DNA of 64,000 nt from Lasiosphaeris hirsuta (taxonomy: Eukaryota; Ascomycota; Sordariomycetes; Sordariales; Lasiosphaeriaceae), in NCBI GenBank assembly GCA_030549175.1, contig JAUKUA010000010.1:434001-498000 (forward strand), in the 5' to 3' direction. Below, piece after piece: positions 43,412-53,592 of this stretch (its first letter is position 1; each line of letters starts with the position of its first letter). The position numbers were made by a program, and so were the translations under genes. A model generated the notes under the pieces. It searched no databases, was not told the origin of the DNA, and saw only the letters and a program-made list of their open reading frames with translations.

Positions 43412-44750
43412 TGAGCTGCGAGGGCTCGTCTCTCAGTCAGCGGGCTTTGTCTTTGTCATTGGCATCGATCCGCATCCGAGTTTGCGACACACCAAATCAC
43501 TACACAATCCACACCTCGACAAGGGCTCCGCCTCGGTGCCTCGAGCAGCACCTGCGTCTTTGGTCTAAATGCAGCGGCTGTGAGGCCAAAGATGGGCCGT
43601 CCAGATGGCCAAATGCGGTAAAACACAGGGCGGTGTCCTTCACGCAAGCTTTAGAGGAGAGGCACGACCTTTGGGTCGGAGCTTGGTCGTGGTTGCTCGT
43701 GGGCATCGGCGCTAAAAGTTGTCCAGGCAGCTGTGCTTACGTCACACGTGACTGTCGAAACGTCCCAGCATCAGATGTCAAGACACATCTATTTACCCCA
43801 CCCACCCTCATAGTTCCCCGCTTTGGCTCTTTCCACAGGGCCTCGCCATACTCACCCTCGGCACAATTCGTTTTTTCCATGTTTGCCTCGATCAGATGAC
43901 GAGCAGGTTCATTGTCTTGACTGACAAGATGGGGTGGTGGTGACTCTGTCTGCCCACACCATATAACAGCAGGAGCAAGAGCAAAAGCCGAAGGAGAAGA
44001 AGAGAGCCATCCGCATTGACTGTGTTGTATTGCTACTATCTGCTATGGAGAGTGTAGGTGTAAGATCCAGGAAGTGGGCTTATACCTACGCGAGGAAATA
44101 GGGGGTAGGCTAGAGTATAGGCTTGTTAGCCTATGCAGGCGCGACACCCTATATACCTATGCGCCTAGGAGTGCCCTATTCCTAACATATCATCCTTCAA
44201 ATTGCAACTCTCCACTCTCGCGACCTCTTCAACTAAACGATATTCCTTCCTCCGCGCTGGCCTTACTTACACAAGCGAGCCAGGTGCGTACACACAAGCC
44301 CAGAAGCAAGACCTTCGTTAATACCGGCCAGGCTCCTTCTCTTCGGCCCATGTTAGCTGTATATATGTATATATATATATATATAGATTTTAGAAGCGTT
44401 AAAACCAGGCAATGGATCTAGGTATTTGCGGGGCTTTTTGTGCTATTCTCTGGATGCCCCTTCTAGCTCTCATGATGGTTCGGACAGCGCCACAGATCGC
44501 GGAGTACGTTGGACGAGAGGGAAGCTTGGTGATAATTGGGGTATGTCGTATAGCCAACTGAGCTTCGTTGGAGAGACTATTACGATTCCCGGCTGTGTCG
44601 CCAAGCGGGTGCCTTTGGCGGAGTCACGGGCATTTATGTGCGGCTGTGTTGCTGATAAAGTAGAACTTGACTTGTTATCCAGTGTGACCTTGAGGCTATC
44701 GGGGCCTGTGTCTTTTCCTTGACCAATTGGTGTCATTCCCGTCATCTTGA
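43412..44750. other. intergenic; TA microsatellite
   Basis: It contains the 5' flank of the RhoGEF-Ras gene and the 3' flank of the CorA-like gene. An ATATATGTATATATATATATAG-type microsatellite lies at 44361-44386. A TGTAAGATCC...GCCAG stretch at about 44060-44285 could be a solo LTR, but no partner is in the window. Open frames at 43411-43899 and 44074-44421 show no domain. Confidence 0.45.
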
Positions 44751-46947
44751 TCACCAGGGAGTATGCAAAACTCCACTCCGCAACCAGCTCCGAGATGTAG
44801 GCGGCTGCCCGCTTCCGTCCCCGACCCCATCATATCTCAGCTTGTCAAAGTCCCGCAAGCGCCACGCGTGGCTGATACCATTATTAGCGAACCACAAGGC
44901 GAACGCGACGACGATGGTGAGAGGGATCGTGATAGCCGCGTAGATGTACGCCTGCGGACTCGGTCTCGGGTATCCGGCATCGTCAGTGTCGAAGAAGATC
45001 ATGCTGAAGACAGCCTGCCATTGAAAGTCAGTTCAAATCTCAGCTCTCAGCAGGCGAGGGTTGCGCATACGCAGACAAACGTCCCGGGGAGGAAGAGTGT
45101 GGTGACGACGGCGACGTTGTTCATAGCTGATGTGTCGCGCTGTGCTTCCCAGGCAATGTCTGAGGTCAGCCGGTTGAAGTCCTGTTTGGCTGGCTGTTAG
45201 TGTGGATCCGGGAGGTGAGGGATTGGGTGCGGCTCGGTCGTTACCAGTTGGATCTGGATGTTTGTGCGCTCTTTGTAGCATCGAGTCCACTGCTGCGAGT
45301 GCTGGCAAGATAGCCGGATCGACTCGAGAATCTGCTGCTCCCTATCGAGCGTGGACGGTAGGATGCGATTTCGCATGCTGCTGCTACTGGGGCGACCTGG
45401 GTGATCTATCCCGTGCTCCTTCCTCTGGGGGATGGACCTGAGGGTCTCGACCGACCGCAGAAGGAGAGTGACTCTGTTTTCAATATCTTTGCAGCTATTC
45501 TCCGCTACGGTCAGGCGTTGTGTCGTATCGTGAAGATTGCGAAGGCGTTCCTGCCTGGACTTGGGCGTCATTACCTCCTTTCTCCTTGTGCCAGTTGGAT
45601 CTGTGGTGTTTTCGTTTGTATCGGGGGCATTAACATCCGGGCAGTTAGCATCAGAGTTGCTGGGCCCACCCGCGTCCAGGGCTTGCATTGGAACGCCCTG
45701 CTCTAGGTCGGGTGGCCGTGGTGTGGGTGATAGTTCTGTTTTAGCGTCGCTGCTGGAAGGCGAGCCTTCTGGCTTATTCACGACCATGCCTGACTCGAGC
45801 TCCTGCAAAGGTTAGTTGGGTGAGAGTGATGGCGATCGAAGCAGGGCAGTAGAGTAGCCACGTACGGCGTCGAGGAGCCTCTGACGGTCAGCCTGGAGGC
45901 CCGTCCTCCAGTCCTCCAGGATCATCTGCGTGACGAGGATGTGGAAAGCGAGCGGGCTTCTCAAGTCTCGTTCTGCGCGGGTATGACCGACCGAAAACTT
46001 AGCGGAGTCGGAGTCGCGCCATTCATTGGCCGGAATGCCTTTCAAAACGGCATCGTCTCCTTCTAAGCCTACCCAAAGGTTCCTGGTTTCTATGTGGGGG
46101 TTGATGCAAAGAGTGAGTGAGCTATGGGTGCGGATATTGTAGCGAGTGTAGATGTAGTGGAGGTTCCCGTTTAGATCCAAGGTGCCGTCTTGCAGTCGGG
46201 GTGTGTAGCGGTATGATAGCTCTAGATTAGCGTAATACCCATCAGCGGTGGTGTTACACGGCAGAGTGAAGTAACGAAGCTAACCGAAACTACCAGAAGC
46301 CCTATCTTCACCGGGATGTAAGTACGATCCGAAACCTAAGCGGCCAAGCTGGTCATCCCTGATGACCGTGTCGATAAAGTAGGCGGGGACTTGGAGTTCG
46401 TCACAGATAATTCCAAATAGCTCGTCGGTGATCTGAAGCTTTCTTTTCTCTACGGGCGCACTGTTGGAAACGAAGTCGAGAAAGCTGTCACTCGTCAGTG
46501 CCTAGTGGCAGAAGACTTGACGATGTCAGCTTCTCACAAGATTCTGTTGGTGCCTAACTTGGCGCCATTATTGGTAGCCATGGCTTCCTATCATGTGGGC
46601 GAGAACATTAGCCAGGAAAAGCGCAAACCGGCCACGACCTGAGGTGGTCTAACGTTCACAGCATCCTTCAAGACGTCTTGTTTGTCCATCAGACCTAACA
46701 AGCGCATGTTAGGATATCATCGGTTACATCACCAGTACGCATCGTAGCGGTGGCACTTACAGTATCTGGACTTGCCCTGGCCATCCGCCTCAAACACGAG
46801 GATTTTGAGCTTAGAATCGAATTGTTTGCTCGCTTTTGCCCTTTCCAGTGTCCTGTGCCTGTCAACCCCGATCCAGCTCGATATATCGGGGGCGACCATG
46901 ATGAAAAATACGTCGCGGGTGTGGCTGAGACTGGCGGGCTCTGACAC
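44751..46947 (-). pseudogene. fungal CorA-like membrane protein with one internal stop
   Basis: The multi-exon gene reads well except at one codon. The probable start is 46947. LMDKQDVLKDAVNVRPPQVV follows an intron ending about 46705. Then comes DSFLDFVSNSAP, and TDELFGIICDELQVPAYFID. GSFG*LRYFTLPCNTTADGYY has TAG at 46280-46282. LDLNGNLHYIYTRYN follows. Then come an intron about 45866-45806, a Ser/Pro-rich linker, a helical region, an intron about 45243-45193, and NNVAVVTTLFLPGTFVC, the CorA-type first membrane segment. An intron lies at about 45073-45013. The second membrane segment is AYIYAAITIPLTIVVAFALWF and the stop is at 44751. The family combines a soluble N-terminal half with two C-terminal helices and is related to CorA Mg2+ channels, although the GMN signature is not obvious. 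A single TAG may be a recent null allele or an error. Confidence 0.65.
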
Positions 46948-47520
46948 TTGGAGGAGAGATCGGGACCGCTGGTACTAAAAGGGAAAAGTGTTACTGGGCC
47001 GGATGAGCGAAGAGATGCAGTGCCTTAATTTATCGTTTCCTTGCCGCGAGGGCCTTGCGGCTTGTTGTAGTGAGCTCGGTCGCCTGGTGTCTAGAGCCTT
47101 GGGGCGTCTCGAGTCCAGTTGTCACGGCGGTCCGTTGCCCGGCGGGTGTGCGCGATGGCGCCGTCATGTGGACGAATTGCTGGCCAACCGGGAGGGGGGC
47201 CGCTACCGACCCAGCGTCGGCGCTAAACCCACCCAAAGCTTGGTTGGGATTGCCGGCCGGGGCTCGCCGCAGGAGGTTGTGTAACCCGGGAAAAGCGGGG
47301 GCAGCAGAGGTTGGCGGTGGCTATGCAGCAGGAAAAGTGGTGGGGGGTCCCTACAGCCGCCGTTATCGCCGCCCAACGTCCAATGGGCCCTGACCAGTGA
47401 CCACACCGAAAGACCTTGGCGGTTGGTCGAGGTTGCCCGACAAAACCTCACCTTCTCAAATCCAAACCACCCGTAGCAGATAGATCTCGTCCGCACACCT
47501 CTAGCACTCTGCGGGCCAGC
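46948..47520. other. intergenic, GC-rich
   Basis: Region between the divergent CorA-like gene and the dehydrogenase pseudogene. Overlapping open frames on both strands (46988-47393, 47030-47613) reflect high GC and show no domain. Confidence 0.4.
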
Positions 47521-48815
47521 ATGCGCTTGCTTGTTCGAGGGAGCTGCATTCGGCATTGCCGCTTCAGCACAAGCCACCGGCGATTGACCGATTTCATTCA
47601 GGCCATCAGTCACGCTCTCCCCTCCACCTTCTTTTATTTTCTTCTCCTTCTCTAGTCGGGCAAGCGGATGTAGCGGTTGACCGGCTTACTCTGGTGTAGG
47701 TCGTCGGAGCGGGTGTCATCGGCCTGGCGGTGGCCCGCAGCCTCGCATTGCGTAGCGGAGGCTCCGTCATTCTCCGAGAGCGAAACCGCGCCGTCGGCAT
47801 CGAGACCTCATCCCGCAGCAGCGAGGTAATCCACGCGGGAATCTACTACGGCCCCGGCACGCTGAAGACACAGCTCTGTATCCGCGGAAAGAAGCTTCTG
47901 TACGACTAATGCGTAGAGAGGCATGTCCCCACAGGCGGATCGGCAAGTGGATCGTGGCTCAGAACGATGCCCAGCGTGGGACGCTAGAGAAGCTACACGC
48001 CCTGTGTTGGCATGTTCTCGACGTGCCTGTCAATTGGATATCCGAGGCAGAAATGGCCGCGCTAGAGCCCGACGTGACGGCTACCGCGGGTGCGCTCGAG
48101 AGCCCTACGACCGGCATCCTTGACTCCCATACCCCAATGATGAGTCTTCTCGCCGACGTCGAGGACGTCGGTGGCACCGTTGCTCTGAGATCAAAAGCGG
48201 CAGATGCAAGTCCCCTTCGCGACGGAGCCGGGTGGAACTTGCTGGTACAGGGCGAAGACGGCCAAGAGATCACCATCAGAGCCGTCACAGTAGTCAACGC
48301 GGCTGGGCTAGGGGCGGCGCTCGTCCATAACCTTGTTCTTCCGCCCGAGCAGCATATCCAGATGTGTTATGCCAAGGGGAACTACTTCTCCTACAACGCC
48401 TCGACGCCCAAGGTCAGTCGGCTCATCTACCCAGCGCCCGAGCCCGGACATGGAGGGCTCGGCACGCATCTCACGTTGGATCTCGCTGGTAGGATGCGAT
48501 TCGGCCCCGATGTCGAGTGGTGCGAGGGACCCGACGATGTGGATGTTAGCCCAGCAAAGGTCCCGGATGCTATTCGCGAGATGCGCAAGTATCTTCCCGG
48601 CATAGACGCGACCGCACTGAGCCCGGACTACGCCGGCATACGACCCAAGCTCTCCAGAGACTCGGCCATAGTCCAGGGGCAGGGCTTTTTCTGACTTTGT
48701 CGTCTGCAGGGAGGAAGGAATTCCGGGCTGGGTTAACTTGCTGGCGATCGAGAGTCCGGGGCTTATGAGCAGCCTCGCCATCGCTGAGATGGTAGAGAGC
48801 CTTTTGTACAAGTAA
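47521..48815 (+). pseudogene. L-2-hydroxyglutarate dehydrogenase-like FAD oxidoreductase, broken
   Basis: The first frame (MRLLVRGSCIRHCRFSTSHRR) resembles a mitochondrial presequence and is followed by a probable intron ending CTAG at 47656. The FAD-binding Rossmann motif [16 protein letters not shown] sits at about 47700-47750, with [20 protein letters not shown] next. All fit the DAO/L2HGDH family, whose enzymes oxidise L-2-hydroxyglutarate to 2-oxoglutarate in mitochondria. A TAG stands just before VVGAG (47696-47698) and a TAA after KKLLYD (47908-47910). A frameshift lies near 47930, after which RRIGKWIVAQNDAQ through YAGIRPKL is clean. Another one-base shift in a T run at about 48690 precedes DFVVCREEGIPGWVNLLAI. 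The C-terminus ESPGLMSSLAIAEMVESLLYK ends at TAA 48813-48815. Full length but multiply broken. Confidence 0.8.
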
Positions 48816-49229
48816 CCGCTGGTTAAATATTGGATTGGATATCCGGCAGCAGAATTCAGCAGCACTCCTGTGCGGTGCATCCTCGGGGCTCACCCAGATG
48901 CCTCGCCTTCAAGATATCATCCTGAGCAAGCCAGGTGAGCCTGACCCACATGTGGGTGAAGATCCGGGTAGTTTAGAGGTGAAAGTAGAGCGTGCGTTCA
49001 GTGCCCCATTATTTGGTGGCCTAAGCATACCTTATACTTATTACACTAGATATCTACCTTACCTTAGGCTGGGTTTAAGTCGTAATATGTTTTCCTTTTT
49101 CTAGCTTTCATTTCTATAAGACACTTTTCTTCCTTTAATATATTAAAAAGAAAAAGCTCTACTATTGTTATTGGGTATAAGTGGGTCCATAAGTTACCCC
49201 ACATATAATCCTAACCCTATAATAACGGG
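48816..49229. other. no gene recognised, AT-rich
   Basis: Spacer with an A+T-rich core (about 49020-49230). It contains no open frame of interest apart from a short chance frame. Confidence 0.5.
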
Positions 49230-50781
49230 GTGCTGAAGGCCGAAATAGTGGAAACGCAGCTCTCTCTCTTTTTATTTTTCGAAAAGAATTGGACCAATCA
49301 CAGCCTTAGAATTTGGCAATTGATAGGGGCGCAGTACCCAATTGCTAGGGTTACGTTGAAGATTCTCCTCGATCATGGAGCTGACACGACCGGGCTACTC
49401 GAGGCAGCCTTTTGTCATTGACCACTTGATTAGAGAATTGGTCAATATTGAAATCATACTGGATCAATGGATGCGCGCCATCCTGGTGGTTGGCGCTGGC
49501 CAAGACTGGATCATGTTTGACACACTGCTCCGAGATCATCATACGCCTGCTCAAGGCTGGGGCTCAACCACGCAAGATTGCCGTTGCCGTCACCAGGACG
49601 GAAAAAGACAGAGTTTTGGTTTTTGACCTAGAGAGCGCCAGGCCCGTCACTGTGCGCTTTGGTTTGTGAAAGCCGGTTTTATTCTTGTTCTTTATGCTTA
49701 TCAAACCCGACCCAGCGCTAACTGGCACACATTTTAGAATTCTTTGGCGGTGATTTTCCGGAAGAGCTGGCAGGCGATCAGTTTTGGTCGGCGATGTGTC
49801 TAAACTCGAAATCGACCAGACATTCTTCCTTGCCATTGCGAGGAGTCTCAGTAACGAGGGAAGGGAGCGCGGAGTTATTCAGAGGATAGCTGGGTTTCAT
49901 TGACGTGGTGAGGCGCCTGAGACCCTGCAGCACTGCTCGAGGAGAGCAAACTTTGGGACGTGATGTGGGAGTGGCCTCCCGGGCCCGCAAACGCGACGGC
50001 AACCAAGTGGCCCCGGTATGTCAACGTTCCTATTCAGCACCTAGATCCGGCCATCTTCGCGCCACAGCTGTTCCATTTTCCCACCGCGAGATTCTTGCCG
50101 TCGTCGAGGCCTGCAACGACGCCATCCACGCTGCCATGTTGATCGACGGCGTATCCGCTCGGCATTACACTCATCCTAGACCAACTAGGCGTGCCGCAAC
50201 CCGTAGAATTTTGGAGTCCACCCCTGGCTGCTAGCAGCCTGAGGTATCAGGTCATAGCAAATTTGATGCTTACTATGTTCATGGCCATGGACGTATGGCC
50301 GCGACTTTTCCGGGTCACAGAAGGGCTAGTTGAGGTCACTCTTGGCCGGGACCGTGCCGAATACAACACATTGATGCGTGCGCTGGCCGTGCCTCACCCT
50401 CCCACGATGGTGACCCTTTGTTACTGGCGGACAAGCAATCAAAGCACGAGTCAAGAGTTGGCGTTGGGGTAATCATATCCGGGGGTGGTCTTCCATTGTC
50501 GACAGGACTATGCATCATTGCGGCCTCCTTGACAATTCAGTAGCTCTCCAGCATCGCATCCTTGCAGGTATCGCTGCGAGAGTCCAGCGGACATGCGCAC
50601 TTCGAGATGGCTTCCGCAACAAACTCGAGCCCTTGTATACGCGTCAGTCGACTTGGTGGAATCTGACTTGGGAGGACCGCACCAAAACAACTGTCGTAAA
50701 CTTTATCACCTTCCCGAACATCTCCAAGATTTACGTCGATCTGCAAAACGCCTCAACTACGCTCAAGACCACGATTGATTG
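49230..50781 (+). pseudogene. decayed ankyrin-type / unknown fungal protein
   Basis: Coding-like blocks follow one another in changing frames. The first is VTLKILLDHGADTTGLLEAA (49351-49410), an ankyrin-repeat turn. Then come LLKAGAQPRKIAVAVTRTEK and VLVFDLESARPVTVRFGL (to 49669). At about 49800-49900 there is KLEIDQTFFLAIARSLSNEG. At 50090-50160 there is ILAVVEACNDAIHAAMLIDG, then TLILDQLGVPQPVEFWSPPL to 50470 in another frame. The last block contains RVQRTCALRDGFRNKLEPLY and TTVVNFITFPNISKIYVDLQ and ends at TGA 50779-50781. Neighbouring blocks need frame changes or unrecognised introns. The later part is not a family I can name. Confidence 0.5.
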
Positions 50782-50928
50782 AGTCCATTACCTCAACACG
50801 CAGACTAATGCCCACCTCCATGGCATGCTTGAGTGTCTTTCGGGTGGTAAGCCCAATGGTTGGATAAAGGACTTGATGACAAAGAGGCCGGAGGACGGAA
50901 GAAGGGGTAAATCATGATATTGGTATTT

Positions 50929-51047
50929 TGTTGGAGGTGGTGCCCCACCTCGAGGGTGCAGGGCGCACACGCCACCTCGCCTAGCTAGTGCCCTTTGGGC
51001 CACACCAAGATAGCTGTTGCAGGCCAGGGAAATCCTGGCCCGCAACA
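50929..51047 (+). repeat. short dispersed repeat with TGTTG...CAACA ends, copy 2
   Basis: Same termini and orientation as 30751-30847, 119 bp long. It shares GGAGGTGGTG, TGCAGGCCAGGGAAATCCT and CCCGCAACACCACAGAAT. The interior differs by substitutions and an insertion. The termini form a 5-bp inverted repeat. Confidence 0.65.
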
Positions 51048-52216
51048 CCACAGAATCGATCACCGTTTCCCTTTGCTCTGTCTTGCCCACATATTTCTAT
51101 TCGGCATTAGTGCACTCGAATACCATTTTTAAACCAACTTTTGACTTTAAAAGGTGCTCGAAACAGCGGACTAGGCCCGGTGGGTTGAGGACCTACATTC
51201 AAGCGCCAGCAGCTGCATTCTCCTTGTCAGCCAGTTGAAAGTTGTGACCGAAACCCTCTCCGATCACGTCGTTCCCGTCACTTTAGAACGGGAGTAATTA
51301 TGGGAGAAACTAGGGTTACCCAACAAAGAAACAAAGACGGATTCGGTGGTGCGAGACGTTGCTAAATCCCTTGCAACCATAGCTCTTGAGTTTAGGGCAG
51401 GAATCCGAACGACATATTTTAAACTACAAGGATAGCGCTCAAAGATTTACGCCCCATTGGACCTTTCTTTCTCTTCGCTTTTTTTCTAGAGGTTTGGGTT
51501 TTTATTAGGTCTTGCGCACTCGAGGCAGCTTCCAAGTCTCGGCTAGCTGGTGAACGACTTGTGGCTAGTGACGTGAGTGGGAAGATGTTGCATCTCAGTC
51601 CTTTGGCGTTTTCACTTATATTGTATCCATCGCCTCACATACAGCGTATATGATTTTGTCTAATCCTTACTCGGTATCACTGCAATTAGATTCACATTTG
51701 ATTCTCAGCCACATCCTAGCCATCCTTCAGCCCTGACGGAGGATCCGAGGAGTACCTATTTAGCCGCTCAATCCTTACGGCGGATACGAGCCTTGCGAAA
51801 CTAGCTGTGCAACCCACGATGGTTCCTACTCAGGGCTGTGCTGAAATTGACCCTTCACAACCTAGAGCACGTCCCTATATCTAAGAGAGGGGCTCGTTTA
51901 CGCCCTCATTCCTGTGGCAGGCTGCGCACGCTCTTGCGGTAGCGCCTTGCAGAGTGGTACCACTGGCAATCAATGTAAATAACTTGTGATGGCTGTCAAT
52001 TTCCAAAAACCATATTTGTCAAACCCCTGCGACATGGGTGTGAGGCCTCATCAGATATAAATTTGGCGAAGCTCACTTGCTATTGCGATGATCGAGATAT
52101 TTCCTCAGCATCATCATACCCAGGCCATACCAGCAACATAATCATTCAGTTTAACGAGAACCTTATCAACTACATCCATCATCTTCTCCCGCACACTTAA
52201 AGCACTCAACCACAAA
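51048..52216. other. no gene recognised
   Basis: Long 5' flank of the secreted-protein gene. No domain, repeat or RNA gene was recognised. A short plus-strand frame (51017-51238) starts inside the dispersed repeat and is probably chance. Confidence 0.45.
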
Positions 52217-52759
52217 ATGAAGTTCTCTTCTATCACACCTCTCCTAGCCGCGGCTGCTGCTTCCGCTGCCCCTCTCGATCCAGTCATACGTCCGATGGTT
52301 CCCATCGACGTTTTCAACGTAACAGGCTTCCAGGCTTATAGCGTGCCCCATTCCTCCTGGAGCTAGTATGTCTCACCTTCTTCTTACCTTACCAAAGACT
52401 CATACTCATATTTCTAATTCATGAGCAGTACCAGGTTCAACATCTCTGTCACCACCATCTCACCAGCAACTCTTTGCTCCGCCGAGACCCTGTCGTACCA
52501 ACACGTCGGCGATATTACTCAGACCAACTGCACCGAGCCGTCCATTTCATTCAACCTTACCCGCACCTCTGATAATGGCGCCAAGCTAGACATCTTCTGG
52601 ATCCTTGCAGAGCCTGGCCTTTTGCAGGGGACGTACCTCATTCCAGGGGACCAGTTTGTGAACAGCGGTGTGGCGACGAGTGTTCATGAGGACTACATAG
52701 GGTCGAAGAGCTTCAGTATTTCCAACTTGACATTGGTACACTCTATTTGGGGGAATTAA
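52217..52759 (+). CDS. secreted protein of unknown family, 159 aa
   Basis: Two exons, 52217-52365 and 52429-52759, are joined by a 63-nt intron (GTATGT...GCAG) in phase 2, giving 480 nt. The N-terminus MKFSSITPLLAAAAASAAPL is a clear signal peptide. The mature protein has two cysteines (in TLCSAE and TNCTE, probably one disulfide) and several N-x-S/T sequons. It has alternating beta-strand-like segments such as FNISVTTISPATLC and KLDIFWILAEPGLL. It resembles the many small secreted fungal proteins with a W-Y-x-F-x-V motif after the pro-region (SWSYTRFNISV). No enzymatic motif is visible. Candidate effector or cell-wall protein. Confidence 0.78.
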
Positions 52760-53592
52760 GTCTGGTAGACGAGGCGTGGGAGGTTTCTGTTAGGAGCTTG
52801 AAGTAACTGTTTCATGTTTTAATTGTAATCCGAAACATGCCTTGGAGGCTAGAGACCATATCTGTTGAACCAAAACTCTCTTTATTTAGTATTTGACGAC
52901 TTCGCTTCCATTATCTAGTTTAATTGAGCTATTGAAATATGTGTTGCATTTATGGTTAGTTAATTTAATCAAAGCATAATCAATATCACACAAGGTAAAT
53001 AACGCCGTCGTCTACCTTCAAGTCTTTCTTACACCCCTAGGGATCTTATAATCCTGGAACTTCCACAGGGTGTCTAGGAGCATAAAGAATATCAAGACAC
53101 CGTATTTAGTTGTGACAGAATCTAAAATTTTGGTGGGAGTAGCGGCAGTTCAAGGAAACGAGATCATCACGTCTGAGGCCAAGAGCAAGTCTCAAAGGCC
53201 CCTCTGCTTTCGAAAGGGACATTGTGCATAAATAGCAGCCCAGTCACAAGCTCCCCGCTTATTTAGAGCTACAGAGAAATATATCAATCAATCTTGTTCT
53301 TAGTGGCGAGGCTAATCACTGGTCGAGCTCGCCATCATATTGTCATGGTGAGCTGAGAATATACGGTCAGTCTTTGAACTGGTGGTGATTACATCACATG
53401 GGATAAATTAGTAAATATCCGCACATTCAAATATCTTTCGGACGAATGGTAACTACAAACACTGTTTATTGATTTCTGGGAAAGGATTCTCTTTCACTCA
53501 AAAGGATAGGTTCAAGTCAAGGACAAAAGCTATCGTGTGATGGTCAAACCTCTTATTTTTAGGCGAGAACCCGGGCCGAGTAGCCATATTGG
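52760..53592. other. no gene recognised
   Basis: Convergent 3' region between the secreted protein (plus) and the helical-repeat protein (minus). No features seen. Confidence 0.5.
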
